Positions 12,117 to 24,239 are shown, counted from the first letter of the stretch. The stretch is 64,000 bases of DNA from Phocoena phocoena (GCF_963924675.1 NW_027077402.1:1426001-1490000); one strand, 5' to 3'. Program-made: numbers and translations. The notes: generated by a model not told the origin, from the sequence alone.

Positions 12117-12156
12117 AAAGCATAGGAAAAGAGGCAGAACGTCGACAATGATGCAC

Positions 12157-12228
12157 TTGGCCAAAAAGGGCGTATGCGTTTTGTCCTGAATATATTCAGG
12201 AAAAAACGCATACGCCCTCTTTGGCCAA
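12157..12228. repeat. 72-bp palindrome, satellite copy 5
   Basis: The arms meet at 12192/12193. Both carry the GGGCG/CGCCC form near the A-tract. Two single-base asymmetries remain: a G in the left T-tract and a C in the right one. Confidence 0.94.
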
Positions 12229-13902
12229 CCAAGCAAGCCTGTAAAGGAAATTTGCATTTCAATGAAGTCTCACTGCCCCCCGGTCAAAAGAGCCATCTGG
12301 AAAAAGTGTAATATCCAGAAAGGCAGGACAGGCCATTGAGAACAGGGAGCCTTGTTATGCTGATGGTCGGGATGTAAATTGCCAACAGCCACTCTGGAGA
12401 AGTGTATGGTGTTTCCTGAAACACGTAAGAAACGAAGCAACACAGCCTATGGCACTTAAACTTATGGTCCTATAGCTTAGGGAAATTAAAATGAAAAACA
12501 CACAGCCACCCCAAGGTTTGGGACGGCTCTTTCTACAAGAACCTTGTCTATGGTACAAGTTAAATATCCCAGAAAGCGAAAAATGGATAAAGAAGTTGTG
12601 GTACGTACGTACAATGGAATGTCACTCAGCAATGAAATCTATGTCATCAGGCCGTAGCGGCATAGTGAGTGGATGCAGGTACGGTGATTCTACGTGAACT
12701 ACGTCACACAGAAAAAGAAACATCATAAGATATCACTAATACACGGAATGTAAACTTGACTACACATGAACTGAATTACAAAACAGAACAGGGTCGCAAA
12801 TTTAGAAAACCAACTAGTGCTTGCTTATGGGGAAAGGTGAATTGCGGTGCTGCATAAAGCCAGAGATTAAAATTAGCACAGATACCGTTCCGTAAGCCAA
12901 ATATGTTATAGACAAGACCTAATCTTTGCTCAAGGAGATGGACTTAGCACCACATATTCAACGCTTAGGAATACACCTGACTGGGAAAAATCTTAAAACC
13001 CATGAATTTATATGTCTCCGTAAGAGAATCAAGTGTGTGTACAGCAGCATAAATGCAGCAGTGAAAATCCGATAAAACCCATTATCAAAATAAATTTCAA
13101 TAACAAATCACAATGACAGTGAAATAGAGAGCAATTCTTAAATAATTCACTCAGGGCTTGTGATGCAACCTGGATTTACCACATCTACAACCAGAGTTGG
13201 GTGAGACATAAGGCAGGACACTTCGGGCTGATAGCATTGGTGAGTTTCGGTGAGCAAATGCAGACCATTTGAAGTCATACTGCATGGTACCCATTCCAAG
13301 AGTCTCAACTCTCCAGGTTCAAGGGATTCTTCCTTCAGGTAAAACATGCATGGGAAACACAGAGTATGGTCCACCGTGTGATTGGGAAACGTTTTTAAAT
13401 GCATCTCAGTTTTCGTCCCCTGGTATTCGTGTTCACCATTCCAGACGCTTTACTAACACTCTCCCCACTTGGAGAGTCAGTGCCTTTAACCTCCTGTTTG
13501 GCACAGCTTGCAATTTCTGCGCAAGATGAACAGGAATAGGGAGAACCAATTATAGACTAGCTGTAGGTTTCTGCATGGGTAAATGTAACGCTCATTTCCC
13601 ACCAGGAAGAGGAATTAACCAAAGGCTCAGCGTGCCCTGCCGGAACCAGATTAGGTCTTGAAGAAATTCTGTGGTGTTTTGCCCAGCTCACAACATAGTG
13701 AGTTGAAGAAAGGAGTTCAAGGGCTCTGTAATTCACAAACCTGCAGAGTTATAAATGACAGCTATCGTCCAAAATTATATTGAAGTAAGCCTGCGAAGAG
13801 GACTTGAAAGCGGGGCAGAATTTCAGGAAAACAATTTCAGGGGATAGACTGGAATTGCACTTAAAGCATAGGAAAAGAGGCAGAACGGCGACAATGGTGT
13901 AC
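12157..13902 (+). repeat. 1.74-kb common cetacean satellite unit 5
   Basis: An uninterrupted unit of 1,746 bp with the usual order of parts. It is the last full unit of the left satellite block. The next palindrome is broken after 30 bp by the GC-rich 590-bp satellite. Confidence 0.91.
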
Positions 13903-13932
13903 TTGGCCAAAAAGGACATATGCGTTTTATCC
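13903..13932. repeat. Truncated palindrome at a satellite-satellite junction
   Basis: The left arm of the palindrome is present for 30 of its 36 bp (TTGGCC through TTTTATCC) and then stops. The next base belongs to the unrelated GC-rich satellite. The right arm is absent. The break falls six bases before the point of symmetry. Confidence 0.9.
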
Positions 13933-16900
13933 AGAGCCCTCATTAACGAGGGTAGGATGCTCCCAGCATGCTCCATGGGCCAACAGAGTCCCCACATCGC
14001 CAAGGCGACATGAGGCAGTCAGGCAGGATTGACCTCACATAAGAGGGCACACCTCACAGAAGTTTAAGGTACCCAGCCAGGATCAGACTCTCACCAGAGG
14101 GCCCACATCACCAAGGGGATGGGAACCAGGTAGGAGTGTCCTCACACCCATGAGGCCACAAAATCGAAGTTGAGGTACCCAGAATATGTGGCCTCAAACC
14201 AGAGGACCCATATCACCATGGGTCTCGATGTGAGGCAGGCAGGTTTAACCTTAAAACACATGGCCCATTGTATAAAAAAGGTGAGGAATACAGCAGTTGG
14301 AGCTTCCCAGCAGGCAGCCCAGATCACCATGGCTATGGGATCCAGGCCACAGTGAACTCACAGCAGAAGGCCCTCATCATGAAACTGTGAGCAACCCAGG
14401 CATTGGGAACTCAGAGCAGAAGGCCCACATTCCCATGGGGTTGGGAACCTTGCAGGAGTGTACTCGCACCACAGGGCACACATCAAAAAATTTTGGGAGC
14501 CCAGGAGTTAAGGTCTGACGCCAGAGAGCCCTCATTACCGAGGGGAGGAGACTCCCAGCAGTCACCAACACCCAGCTGAGGTACAACGTCCCCAAAGTGA
14601 CGAGTGCCAGTCAGGCAGGAGTGACCTCACAGCAGAGGGCCTACCTCACAGAAGGGTGAGGAGCCTAGCCAGAATAAGACTCTCACCAGAGTGCCCACAT
14701 GACCAAGGGGATACGATCCAGGCAGGAGTGTCCTCACACCAGTGTAGCAACATCATAGAAAGGTGAGGAACCCAGCACATGTGGCCTAAACCAGAGAACC
14801 CACATCTCAAATGGGCTCAGAGTGAGGCAGGCAGGAGTAGCCTCACAACTCAGAGCCCATAGAATAAAAAAGTTGAGGAATCCAGGTGGGAACCTCCCAG
14901 CAGGCGGCCCAGAGCACCCAATCTATGTGATCCAGGCCTCAGTAAACTCACAGCAGAGGACCCACAACATGAAACTGTGAGCAACCCAGCCTTTGGGACT
15001 TCACAGTAGAAGGCCCAAACCCCATGGGGATGGGAACCTGGCAGGAGTGTCATCGCACCAGTGGGCACACATCAGAAAATGTGGGGAGCCCAGTACTTAG
15101 GGCCTGACGCCAGAGGACCCTCATCACCGAGGGGAGGAGGCTCCCAGCATGTTCCAACTGCAACCGAGGGCCCATGTGGCCAAGGCAACGTGAGGCCAGG
15201 CAGGAGTGACCTCACAGCAGAGGGCCTTCCTCCCGGAAGTGTGATGAATCCAGCCAGGATCTGACTCTCAGCAGAGGGCCCACATCACCAAGGGGATGGG
15301 AACCAGGCAGGAGTGTCCTCACACCCATGGGGCCACATCATCGAAAGTTGAGGTACTCAGAACATGTGGCCTCAAACCAGAGGACCCACATCACCATGGG
15401 TCTCAGAGTGAGGCAGGCAGGATTAACCTCACAACACATGACCCATTGTATATAAAAGGTGAGGAATCCAGCAGTTGGAACTTCCCAGGAGGTGGCCCAG
15501 AGGACCGAGGCTATCGGATCCAGGCCACAGTGAACTCACAGCAGAGGGCCCTCATCGTGATACTGTAAGCAACCCAGCCGTTGTGACCTCAGAGTACAAG
15601 GCCCACATCCCCATGGGGAAGGGAACCAAGCAGGAGTGTCATCGCACCAGTGGGCACACATCAAAAAATATGGGGAGCCCAGCAGTTAGAGCCGGACGCC
15701 AGAGGACCCTATCACTGAGGAGAGGAGGCTCCCAGCAGGCTCCAAATGCCACCAGAGGGCTGACGTCACAAAGGCAATGGGAGCAAGCTAGACAGGAGTT
15801 ACCTCACAGCACAGGGCCCACCTCACAGAAGGGTGAAGAACCCATCCAGGATAAGAATCTCACCAGAGAGCCCACATCACCAAGGGGATCGGAACAACAC
15901 AGGAGTACCCTCACACCATTGTGGCCACATTATCAAAAGGTGAGGAACCCAGAACACGTGGCTAAACCAGAGGACCCACAATTCAAAGGGGCTCAGAGTG
16001 AGGCAGTCAGGAGAAGCCTCACAACACAAGGCCCATAGAATAAAAAAGCTGAGTAATCCAGCAGTTTGAACCTCCCAACAGGTGGCCCAGAGCACCCAGT
16101 CTATGGGATCCAGGCTGCAGTGAACTCACAGCAGAGGGCCCACATCATGAAACTGTGAGCAACCCAGATAGTGGGACCTCAGAGCAGAAGGCCCACAACC
16201 CCATGGGGATGGGAACCTCGCAGGAGTGTCCTCGCACCACTTAGCATGTATCCGAAAATGTGGGAACCCAGCTGTTAGGGCCTGATGCCACAAGGCCCTC
16301 ATCACCGAGGGGAGGAGGCTACCAGCAGGCTGCAATTTCCACCAGACGGCCGATGTTGCCAAGGAGGTGTGTGCCAGCCAGGCAGGAATGACCACAGAGC
16401 AGACGGCCCACCTCACAGAAGTGTGAGGAACCCAAACAGGATCAGACTCTCACCAGAGGGCACACATCACCAAGGGGATTGAAACCAGGCAGGAGTGTCC
16501 TCAAACCAGTGGGGCCACATCAGTGAAAGATGAGGAACACAACACATGTGGCCTCAAACAAGGGGACACACATCACGAAGGGGCTGGGAGTGAGGCATGC
16601 AGGAGGAGATTCACAACAGAGGGCCCATAGAATAAAAAAGGTGAGGAATCCAGGAGTTGGAAACTCCAGGCAGGTGGCCCAGAGCACCGACGCTATGGGA
16701 TACAGAACAGAGTGAATACACAGCAAAGGGCCCACGTCATGAAACTGTGAACAACCCAGCCGTTGGGACCACAGAACAGAAGTCCCACATGCCCATGGGG
16801 ATGGGAACCTGTGAGGAGTGTCCTCGCACCACTGGGCACACATCAGAAAATGTGTGGAGTTCAGCACTTAGGGCCTGACACCAGAGGGCCCTCATCACTG

Positions 16901-19122
16901 AGGGGAGGAGGCCCCAGCACGCTCCAACTGCCACCAGAGTGCCCATGTCGCCAAGGCGACGTGTGCCAGCCAGGCAGGATTGACCTCACAGCAGAGGGCG
17001 CACATCATGAAAGTGTGAGCAACCCAGCCGTTGGGAGCTCAGAATAGAAGGCCCACATCCCCATGGGGATGGGAACCTGGCAGGAGTGTCATCGCACCAC
17101 TAGGCGCACATCTGAAAATGTGGGGAGCCCAGCAGTTAGGGCCTGACGCCACTGGGTCCTCATCACCGAGGGGAAGAGGCTCCCAGCACGCTCCATCTGC
17201 AACCAGTGGACCCATGTGGCCAAGGCAACGTGTGCCAGCCAGGCAGGAGTGACCTCACAGCAGAGGCCCCACCTCCCTGAAGTTTGAGGAGTTCAGCCAA
17301 GGTCAGACTCTCAGCAGAGGGCCCACATCACCAAGGGGATGGAAACCAGGCAGGAGTGTCCTCACACCAGTGGGGCCACATCATCGAAAAGTGAGGGACC
17401 CAGCACATGTGGCCTCAAACCAGAGGACACACATCACCATGGGGCTCGGAGTGAGGAAGGCAGGAGTCTCACAACACAGGGCCCATAGAATAAAAAAGGT
17501 GAGGAATCCCGCAGTTGGAAACTCCAAGCAGGTGGCACAGAGCACCGAGGCTATGGGATCCATGCCGGAGTGAACTCACAGCAGAGGGCCCACATTCTGA
17601 CACTGTGAGCAACCCAGCCGTTGGGACCTCAGAGCAGAAAGCCCACATCCCCATGGGGATGGGAACCTGGCAGGAGTGTTGTCGCACCACAGGGCGCACC
17701 TCAGAAAATTTGTGGATCCCAGGACTTAGGGCCTGACAGCAGAGGGCCCTCATCACTGAGGGGAGGAGGTTCCCAGCAGGCTCCAAATGCCACCAGAGAC
17801 CTGACGTCACCAAGGCAACGCGAGCTAGCCAGGCAGGATTGACGTCACAGCAGAAGGCCCACCTCACAGAATGGTGAGGAACCCAGCCAGGATCAGACTC
17901 TCACTGGAGGGCCCACATCACCAAGGGGATGGGAACCAGGAAGGAGTGTCCTCACACCAATGGGGCCACATTATCGAAAGGTGAGGGACCCAGCACACGA
18001 GGATTCAAACCAAAGGATACACATCACCAAGGGGCTGGGTGTGAGGCAGGAAGGAGCAGCCTCAAAACAGGCGTGCATTGAATAAAAAAGGTGAGGAATC
18101 CCACAGTTGGAACCTCCCATCAGGCACCAGGAGCAGCGAGTCTATGGGGTCCAGGCCAGAGTGAACTCACACCAGAGGGCCTTCAACAAGAAACTGTGAG
18201 CAACCCAACAGTTGGGACCTCAGAGCAGAAAGCCCACATCCCCATGGGGATGGGACACTGGCAGGAGTGTACTCGCACTACAGGGCGCACATCAGAAACT
18301 TCTGGAAGCCCATGAGTTAGGGCCTGATGCCAGAGGGTCCTCATTACCGAGTGGAGGAGACTCCTAACAGGCACCAACTCCCAACTGAGGGCCCACATCG
18401 CCAAGGTGACGTGTGCCAGCCAGGCAGGAGTGACCTCACAGCAGCGGGCCCACCTCCCAGAAGTGTGAGGAATGCAGCCAGGATCAGACTCTCAACAGAG
18501 GGCCCACATCACCAAGGGGATGGGAACCAGGCAGGAGTGTCCTCACACCAGTGGGGCCACATCAATAAAGGTGAGGAAACTGGCACATGTGGCCTCAAAC
18601 CAGAGGACCTACATCAAAAAGGGGCTGGGAGTGAGGCAGGCAGGAGGAGCCTGAAAACAGAGGGCCCAAAGAATAAAAAAGGTGGGAATCCAGCAGTTGG
18701 AACCTACCAGCAGGCGGCTCAGAGCACAGAGTCTATGGGATCTAGGCCTGAGTGAACTAACACCAGAGAGCCAACATCATTAAACTGTGAACAACACAGG
18801 CGTTGGGACCTTAGAGCAGAAGGCCCACATGCCCATGTGAATGGGAACCTGGCAGGAGTGCCCTCGCACCACTTAGCACATATCAGAAAATGTGGGAACC
18901 CAGCAGTTAGGTCCTGATGCCAGAGTGCCTCATCACAGAGGGGACGAGGCTCCCATCAGGTTCCAACTGCCACTAGAGGGCCGAAGTCACCAAAGCGGTG
19001 TGTGCCAGCCAGGCAGGAGTGACCTCAGAGAAGAGGGCCCACCTCACAGAAGTGTGAGGAAACCAACCAGGCTCAGACTCTCACCAGAGGGCGCACATCA
19101 CCAAGGGGCTGGGAGTGAGGCA
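13933..19122. repeat. GC-rich tandem satellite, unit about 590 bp, built of about 54-bp monomers
   Basis: A landmark containing CAGACTCTCACC (or a close variant) recurs near 14080, 14670, 15252, 15845, 16433, 17293, 17888, 18474 and 19065. That gives units of about 583-593 bp with one long interval. Inside each unit a pattern of about 54 bp repeats roughly eleven times, with the shape CCCACATCACCAnGGGG, a GGAACC-like middle, and CAGGAGTGnCCTCAC before an ACCAGAGGG-type end. Monomers within a unit are much less alike than the same monomer in neighbouring units, which marks a higher-order repeat. I do not recognise a named family. Short open frames here are not gene-like. Confidence 0.88.
16738..17273. 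repeat. Five-monomer internal duplication in the 590-bp satellite
   Basis: The passage beginning at the hexamers around CATGAAACTGTGA (16738) recurs at 17006 as CATGAAAGTGTGA, a step of 268 bp, close to five 54-bp monomers. It lengthens one higher-order unit from about 590 to about 860 bp. This is what unequal crossing-over between out-of-register monomers would leave. Confidence 0.78.
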
Positions 19123-20245
19123 GATGTCTGGACGGGCACATTTAACTATAATTTCCCACCAGGAAGAGGAATAAACCAAAGGGTCAGAGTGCCGTGCCGG
19201 ACCCTGATTATGGCCTGAAGGAAACCTGCGGTTTTGTGGCCAGCTTACAAGGAAGTGAGTTAAGAAAGGAAATCACGGGCACTGTAATTCACACACCTGC
19301 AGAGTTATAAATGACAGCTATTGGCAAAAATATATTGAAGTAAGTCTGCGAAGAGGACTTGTAAACGAGGCAGAATTGCAGGAATCATATTTCAGGAGGT
19401 AGATCGGATTTACATTTAAAGCATATGAAATGCGGCAGATCTTTGACAGTGATGCACTTGGACAAAAAGTGCGTATACATTTTTTCCTGATTATATTCAG
19501 GAAAAAAACGCATATGCCCTTTTTGGCCAACCAAGCACTCGAGCAATGGAAATCTGCACTAAAATGAAGTCTCATTTCCCATTCATCAAAAGGGCCATCT
19601 GAAAAACGTGTAAAATCCAGAAAGGCAGGACAGGCCATGGAGAACAGGGAGCCTTGTTATGCTGATGGGCGGGATGTAAATTGCCAACAGACACTCTGGA
19701 GATGCTTATGGTGTATCCTGAAACATCTAAAAAACAAAGCTACAGAGCCTAGGGCACTTCCATTTATGGCCCTATAGCTTAGGAATATTAAAATCAACAA
19801 GACACAGACAACACAAAATTTAAGGCTGCTGTGTTTACAAGAATCTCGAGTCCAGTACAAATTAAATATCCCCGAAAGAAATAAATGGATAAAGAATTTG
19901 TGCTACTTACGTACGTCGGAATATCACTCAGCAACGAAATCAATGTCATCAGGCCTGTAGCAGCAAATTGAGTGGATTTAAGTATGATGATTCTAAGAGA
20001 TATATGTTGCATAGAGAAAGATAATTATCATAAGATATCACTAATAGAGGGCGTGTAAACTTGGCTACACATAAACTGAATTACAAAACCGAACAGTCTC
20101 ACATTTAGATAAACATTTATGCTTGCTTAAGGGGAAAGTTGAGTTGGGGTGCTGTATAAAACCAGAGATTGAAATTAGCACACATACCGTTCCATAAGCC
20201 AAATATGTAATAGACAAGACCTACTCTTTGCTCAACGAAATGGAC
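19123..20245 (+). repeat. Partial 1.74-kb satellite unit between the 590-bp satellite and an L1 fragment
   Basis: The satellite resumes at the passage with TGTCTGnACGGGCA, about 335 bp before its palindrome, and runs to the L1-derived 3' UTR passage ending CAACGAAATGGAC. It is more diverged than units 1-5. It stops at 20245 against a different L1 fragment. Confidence 0.88.
19458..19530. repeat. Palindrome, satellite copy 7
   Basis: A 36-bp left arm and a 37-bp right arm meet at 19493/19494. The right arm has one extra A in the A-tract, and CpG sites have decayed in both arms (TATACA on the left, ATATGC on the right). Confidence 0.9.
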
Positions 20246-20988
20246 CCATCCATGGTGTATCATCTCACACCTGTTAGAATGGGCATCATCAGAAAATCTA
20301 CAAACAACAAATGCTGGAGAGGGTGTGGACATAAGGAACCCTCTTCCACTATTGTTGGGAATGTAAATTGATACAGTCACTGTGGAGAGCATTATGGAGT
20401 TTCTTATAAAACTAACGATAGAATTACCATACGATACAGCAATCCCACTACTGGGCATATACCCAGACAAAACCATAAATCAAAAAGAGACATTCACCGC
20501 AATGTTCATTGCATCACTATTTACAATATCCAGGTAATGGAAGCAACCTAAATGCCCACAGACAGACGAATGCATAAAGATGTGGTACATATATAAAATG
20601 GAATATTACTAAGCCATAAAAAGGAATGAAATTGGGTCATTTGTAGAGACGTTGATGGACCTAGAGACTGTCATACAGAGTGAAGTAAGTCAGAAAGAGA
20701 AAAACAAAACAAATGTTGTATATTAATGCATATATGTGGAACGTAAAAAAATTGTACAGATGAACCGTTTTGCAAGGCAGAAATAGAGCAACAGATGTAG
20801 ACAACAAACGCATGGACACCAAGGGAGGAAAGCTGTTGCGGGGGTGGTGGTGGGAGGAGTTGAGAGATTGGGATTGGCATGTATACATTTATATGTATAA
20901 AATAGATAACCAATAAGAACCTGCTCTACAAAAAATAAAATAAAATTAAAAAAAATAAAATTAAAAAAAGTAAAACAGAAAAAATATT
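20246..20988 (+). mobile_element. L1 retrotransposon, 5'-truncated 3' end
   Basis: The stretch follows the end of mammalian L1 ORF2 in order: ATCTCACACCTGTTAGAATG, a GGAGAGGGTGTGGA passage, ACTGGGCATATACCCAGAC, AATGGAATATTACTAAGCC, GGACCTAGAGA and GTGAAGTAAGTCAG, then a 3' UTR and a tail of AATAAAATAAAATT repeats ending near 20988. It covers only about 740 bp, so it is heavily 5'-truncated and cannot encode a reverse transcriptase. Its left side abuts satellite and its right side abuts unique DNA, so I could not identify a target-site duplication. Confidence 0.9.
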
Positions 20989-22505
20989 CTGCCCTTCACA
21001 TACATGTATTTATATGAATAAATTATTTCCATGCATATATCTGTAAATACAGAAAAGAGGAATAAAATCTACCTTGAACCAAAAATGATAAAAAGAAAAA
21101 TGAAAACAGAACCCACCAGTTACACAGAGGAAAATCATATCAGGGCACTTGCTCCAGTTGTAAACAATTCTGAAGTTGGTCAGTGGTGGGGAGTCATCTC
21201 CCATTCAGCCAGCAGGCCCCATGCAACAAGCGTCCTCATCCAAAGCTAAGGGACCATGCCGAGGCATCTGTGAGTAAACATGGGCCGAGCCCCAGGCCAG
21301 CTGCTGCTGCAATGTTCCCACCCTTCCCAGGTAAAACACCTGAATATGTACAAGGACTTGAAAGCCTAGAGGAAGGGCCATGGAACCACATGAGCGACAG
21401 CATGCCAGCCGACTTGGTGCCTGCAGGTCAGCCAGGATGGTCCTGGCCCTGGGTGCTCTTCTGGAAGCTTTCCATTTCCCTGCCTGAGATACCCCTGCTG
21501 TCCCGGCCCCCACTGCATTCTTCCTTCCTCACCTCTGCCCAGGGAGAAATTCCAGCGGCTGCTACGGGTGACACATCCTCTTCTTTAGCAGGTGGCATCT
21601 TGGCAACTGCTGCAGAAAGTCCAGCAGAGCCCCACTCACACTGGGACACCCACAAAGCCGTGGCCTCTCACTCCCTCCCACCAGCCCAGCCCCGAGACTG
21701 CTGACAGGGCAGAGAAAATGGCGTCAGGCACAGCTGCAGGGGCTCTTGCTGCCTGGGGCGGTATTTATATTGATCTGAACCCAGGCACACCTGGGGAGGG
21801 CTGGCCGGCACGGTCAGGCTTCCCAGGCCAGCCAATAATCACCCCTCAGGGGCTCACAGTTGCAGAAAATGGAACTTGCTGAATCGGCCAGCTCCAAGGA
21901 ACAGGTGTGGGCTCCTGAGAGTCAGGATAGACAAGGGGCTGCAGCTCTGGCTTGTTTTCTAATCATATTATCTGGCCCGTGAGTGGGAGACAACTTCAAG
22001 AAAACCCTCTCCTAATGAGAGGAACCCAGGAGTCAGGGAGAGGATGGGTGGGTGGTGGGTGGAGACAGAGGCCTGGTGCCCCGGGTGCAGTGGAAGTCTC
22101 TGGAAGACCAGGTGGAGGGAGGCCGCACAGAGTGATGCCCAGGGTCACAGACCTGTCGGAGCTGCTGTTTGTTAGTTCAAGTCCTGCTCTGAGGTGCTCT
22201 GTGTCAGATCTGAGCGACAGGTGAGCTGGGAGTGCTCTGCAATGAGGGCTATGTGCACAGTTCCTGTGTGCCCAGCCCTGCCACGGTACCTGCAAGGGTA
22301 GCTCTGTATCCTGGGAGGGGCCTGACCACGAGAGCCCCATGGGCTGCAGGGGACTTGCCCAGGGAACCCCATGTCCTGGGAGGGGCCTGACCACGAGAGC
22401 CCCGTGGGCTGCGGTGGGGGTGGGGTACCTGCTCGGGTGAGCTCCATATCCTGCGATTGGCCTGACCTCGATAGCCCCATGGGCTGCTGGAGTCCTGGTA
22501 AAAGA
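20989..22505. other. Non-satellite interval with no recognised gene
   Basis: About 1.5 kb of ordinary-looking mixed-composition DNA between the L1 fragment and the retroviral remnant. The stretch 21180-21880 is fairly GC-rich and contains an open frame of 173 codons (21183-21704, + strand). I see no recognisable domain, clear exon structure or conserved repeats to support it as a gene. A minisatellite sits at its right end. It may be an unrecognised old repeat or a fragment of euchromatic DNA moved here. Confidence 0.6.
22308..22495 (+). repeat. Three-copy minisatellite, unit about 60-77 bp
   Basis: The core CCTGGGAGGGGCCTGACCAC, followed by GAGAGCCCC and TGGGCTGC, occurs near 22312 and 22374. 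A diverged third copy occurs near 22450 (GCGATTGGCCTGACCTCGA). The unequal spacings show that the tails between cores differ in length. Confidence 0.8.
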
Positions 22506-23580
22506 TGTAAGGACAGTCAGTGAAGCCACCGAGGATATACCTCCAGTAGTTCCTAAATCCTACAGCCTGCTGGTCATTTTACCAACCACCAGGACTTGGT
22601 ATTCTGTATTAGTCTTCAATGATGCCTTCTTCTGTATTCCATTAGTCCCAGAGTCACAAGACATTTTGGCTTGTGAGTGGCAGGACTCAACATACAACTA
22701 AAACAATACTTCCGGGCCATCTTGCACCAAGGGTTCAAAAATTCCCACAGCATCTTTGGGGAAAGCTCAGCTAAAGACCTAAAAGTTCTACCTCTGGAAA
22801 AGGAAACACTCCTTCAATATGCAGACGACATTCTGATCATCAGCCGTACTAAGGAGGCCTCTGAACTACCAAGCCAATAAAGGATAGAAGTTGTCCAAGA
22901 AGAAGCTCAGATAGCACAGACTACAGTGACCTGCCTGGGCTTCATTCTCACAGAAGGTTGGAGAAGCCCATCCCAGGAAAGGGAAGAAACAATTTACAGC
23001 CTTACCCCTTTCTAAAACTAGAAGACAGCTTAGGGGTTCCTGGGGAGGCCAGGGTTTGCTGCTTCTGGATCCCTAACTACAGTCTACTAGCTGGGCCTCT
23101 ATATGAAACACTGAAAGGAAAAGTTGATGATCCTTTTCAATAGAATCCAGAAGTGGCCTTTCAAGAATGGAAAGAGCAGTCAATTCAGACCCTTGCCCTG
23201 GAACTCCCTAATTTAGCTAAACCCTTTGACCTTTACATTCCTGGTGAAAGGTGAATCGCCATTGGAGTATTAGTGTAAAAACTGGGACCACTTGAAATGG
23301 AACAATGCAAGAATGCCATCCAGGTAGGATAAACTACGGTCACCAAGGGACTTGGCCCACCGCCACATCTGGCCAAGATATTGGCAGTATCTAAAAACCT
23401 GGAAATCAGCAGCCCAAAAGGCCACCTCCCTCCTAAGGGTAAAGGACCCCACGTGGTGATCCTAACCCCCAACCATGCCCTGAAGTTGCAGGGTTTGCTC
23501 CGTGGGCACACTGACCTCGAGTGTGGAGGCCCTCCAACTCCAACCTCCAGAGAGATAACCGGGAGCAACGGGGCACCATG
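22506..23580 (+). pseudogene. Endogenous retrovirus class I pol remnant (reverse transcriptase to RNase H), broken
   Basis: In pieces on different frames, the translated sequence follows gammaretrovirus-like Pol: a palm segment with DAFF near 22620, a GFKNS-type passage near 22735, the catalytic motif as YADD near 22820, a connection segment with WIPNY near 23070 and an ALELPNLAKPF-type passage near 23205, and an RNase H-like tail to about 23560. Frameshifts and stops, for example at 22878-22880 and 23141-23143, break it repeatedly, so it is dead. Gag, protease and most of integrase are not seen. It is in the same orientation as the env remnant downstream. Confidence 0.78.
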
Positions 23581-23699
23581 ACAACTCGTGTGATCATCAT
23601 TTGACCTGGAGTTTCTCTCATAAAACAACAAGAGTGTGTCTCAAAAGAGTAGACTACTGCTTGCAGGACTTACTGCACCCAGAGGGGAGCTAATAATCT

Positions 23700-23960
23700 T
23701 GGCGGGGGAACCGTATATCACGCTGTCACCATAGAAAAGCCTACAGACACCGTGATGATAGTGGCCAATAAGACCGGCTGGACTCCTGTTTACTTCAAAA
23801 GGCTGTTGACTCAGTGGCCATCATGGTCCTTCATCACCACTGACCCTGGACTGTCTGGGAGTTGAGCAGGCAGGGTCCTGACACGTGGTGCTGTTTTTAC
23901 GTTAATTCAGGGGCCTAATTGAAGAAAGTGCAGACTACTGGTCAGAGCATCTAGGCTGGC
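23700..23960 (+). pseudogene. Endogenous retrovirus env remnant, broken
   Basis: At 23889-23906 the + strand encodes CCFYVN followed by SG. This is the cysteine-pair motif found in the transmembrane subunit of gammaretrovirus-like envelopes, and a stop codon follows almost at once. The upstream passage from about 23700 may be surface-subunit sequence but is too decayed to be sure. The position downstream of pol in the same orientation fits a single provirus with a large internal deletion. Confidence 0.55.
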
Positions 23961-24239
23961 AGAAACGGTCAGCCTAAGGTGGCCCAACAAATGTGGGGCG
24001 GGGTGAAACTGGAGCTCACAGCGTCACTGCACATCTCCTTCCTGGACCCTTAAAGGTCATTAGAATCTATAACACTTCCAATACTGGTGCTCAGGCAGAC
24101 GAGCACGGAGGCAGGAGACCTGGGGACAATCAACGTCACCTGGAGACTGCTGGGAAGAAGTTCTGACCCTCGCCCACAAGTGTGAGGGCTCCTAACTCAG
24201 CACTGAGCAGTTACAGAAGAAAGGTCTGCACCCTCAGCA

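Larger units (their letters stand above)
10191..12156 (+). repeat. 1.74-kb common cetacean satellite unit 4, with SINE
   Basis: The unit spans 1,966 bp, of which about 223 bp are a CHR SINE plus its 12-bp target duplication; the underlying unit is about 1,743 bp. The order of palindrome, L1-derived segment and non-L1 segment is unchanged. The SINE lies about 250 bp upstream of the next palindrome, in the non-L1 part. Confidence 0.91.

Noticed and set aside
11888..12262. Minus-strand frames of 100-124 codons across the SINE and palindrome in satellite unit 4.
   Set aside because: They run through a SINE, its poly-A tail and a satellite palindrome. Equivalent frames recur in other units as a result of the repeat.
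3284..13932. A CENP-B box that would mark the 1.74-kb satellite as centromeric.
   Set aside because: TTCG occurs at several places, but reading by eye I saw none followed by the required spacing to CGGG. A motif scan would settle it.
15475..16038. A 187-codon + strand frame in the 590-bp satellite.
   Set aside because: It spans repeat monomers, is not kept open in the same register in the other units, and encodes a repetitive low-information peptide.
13933..19122. A CRISPR-like array of regularly spaced repeats.
   Set aside because: The spacing is that of a contiguous higher-order satellite. The sequences between repeats are themselves repeat monomers rather than unique spacers, and the host is a mammal.
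21183..21704. A 173-codon + strand frame in the unique interval, with an acceptor-like CTTCTTTAGCAG near 21580.
   Set aside because: No recognisable domain and no convincing promoter or exon pattern. The interval is GC-rich, where frames of this size arise by chance. Comparison with other species would be needed to revive it.
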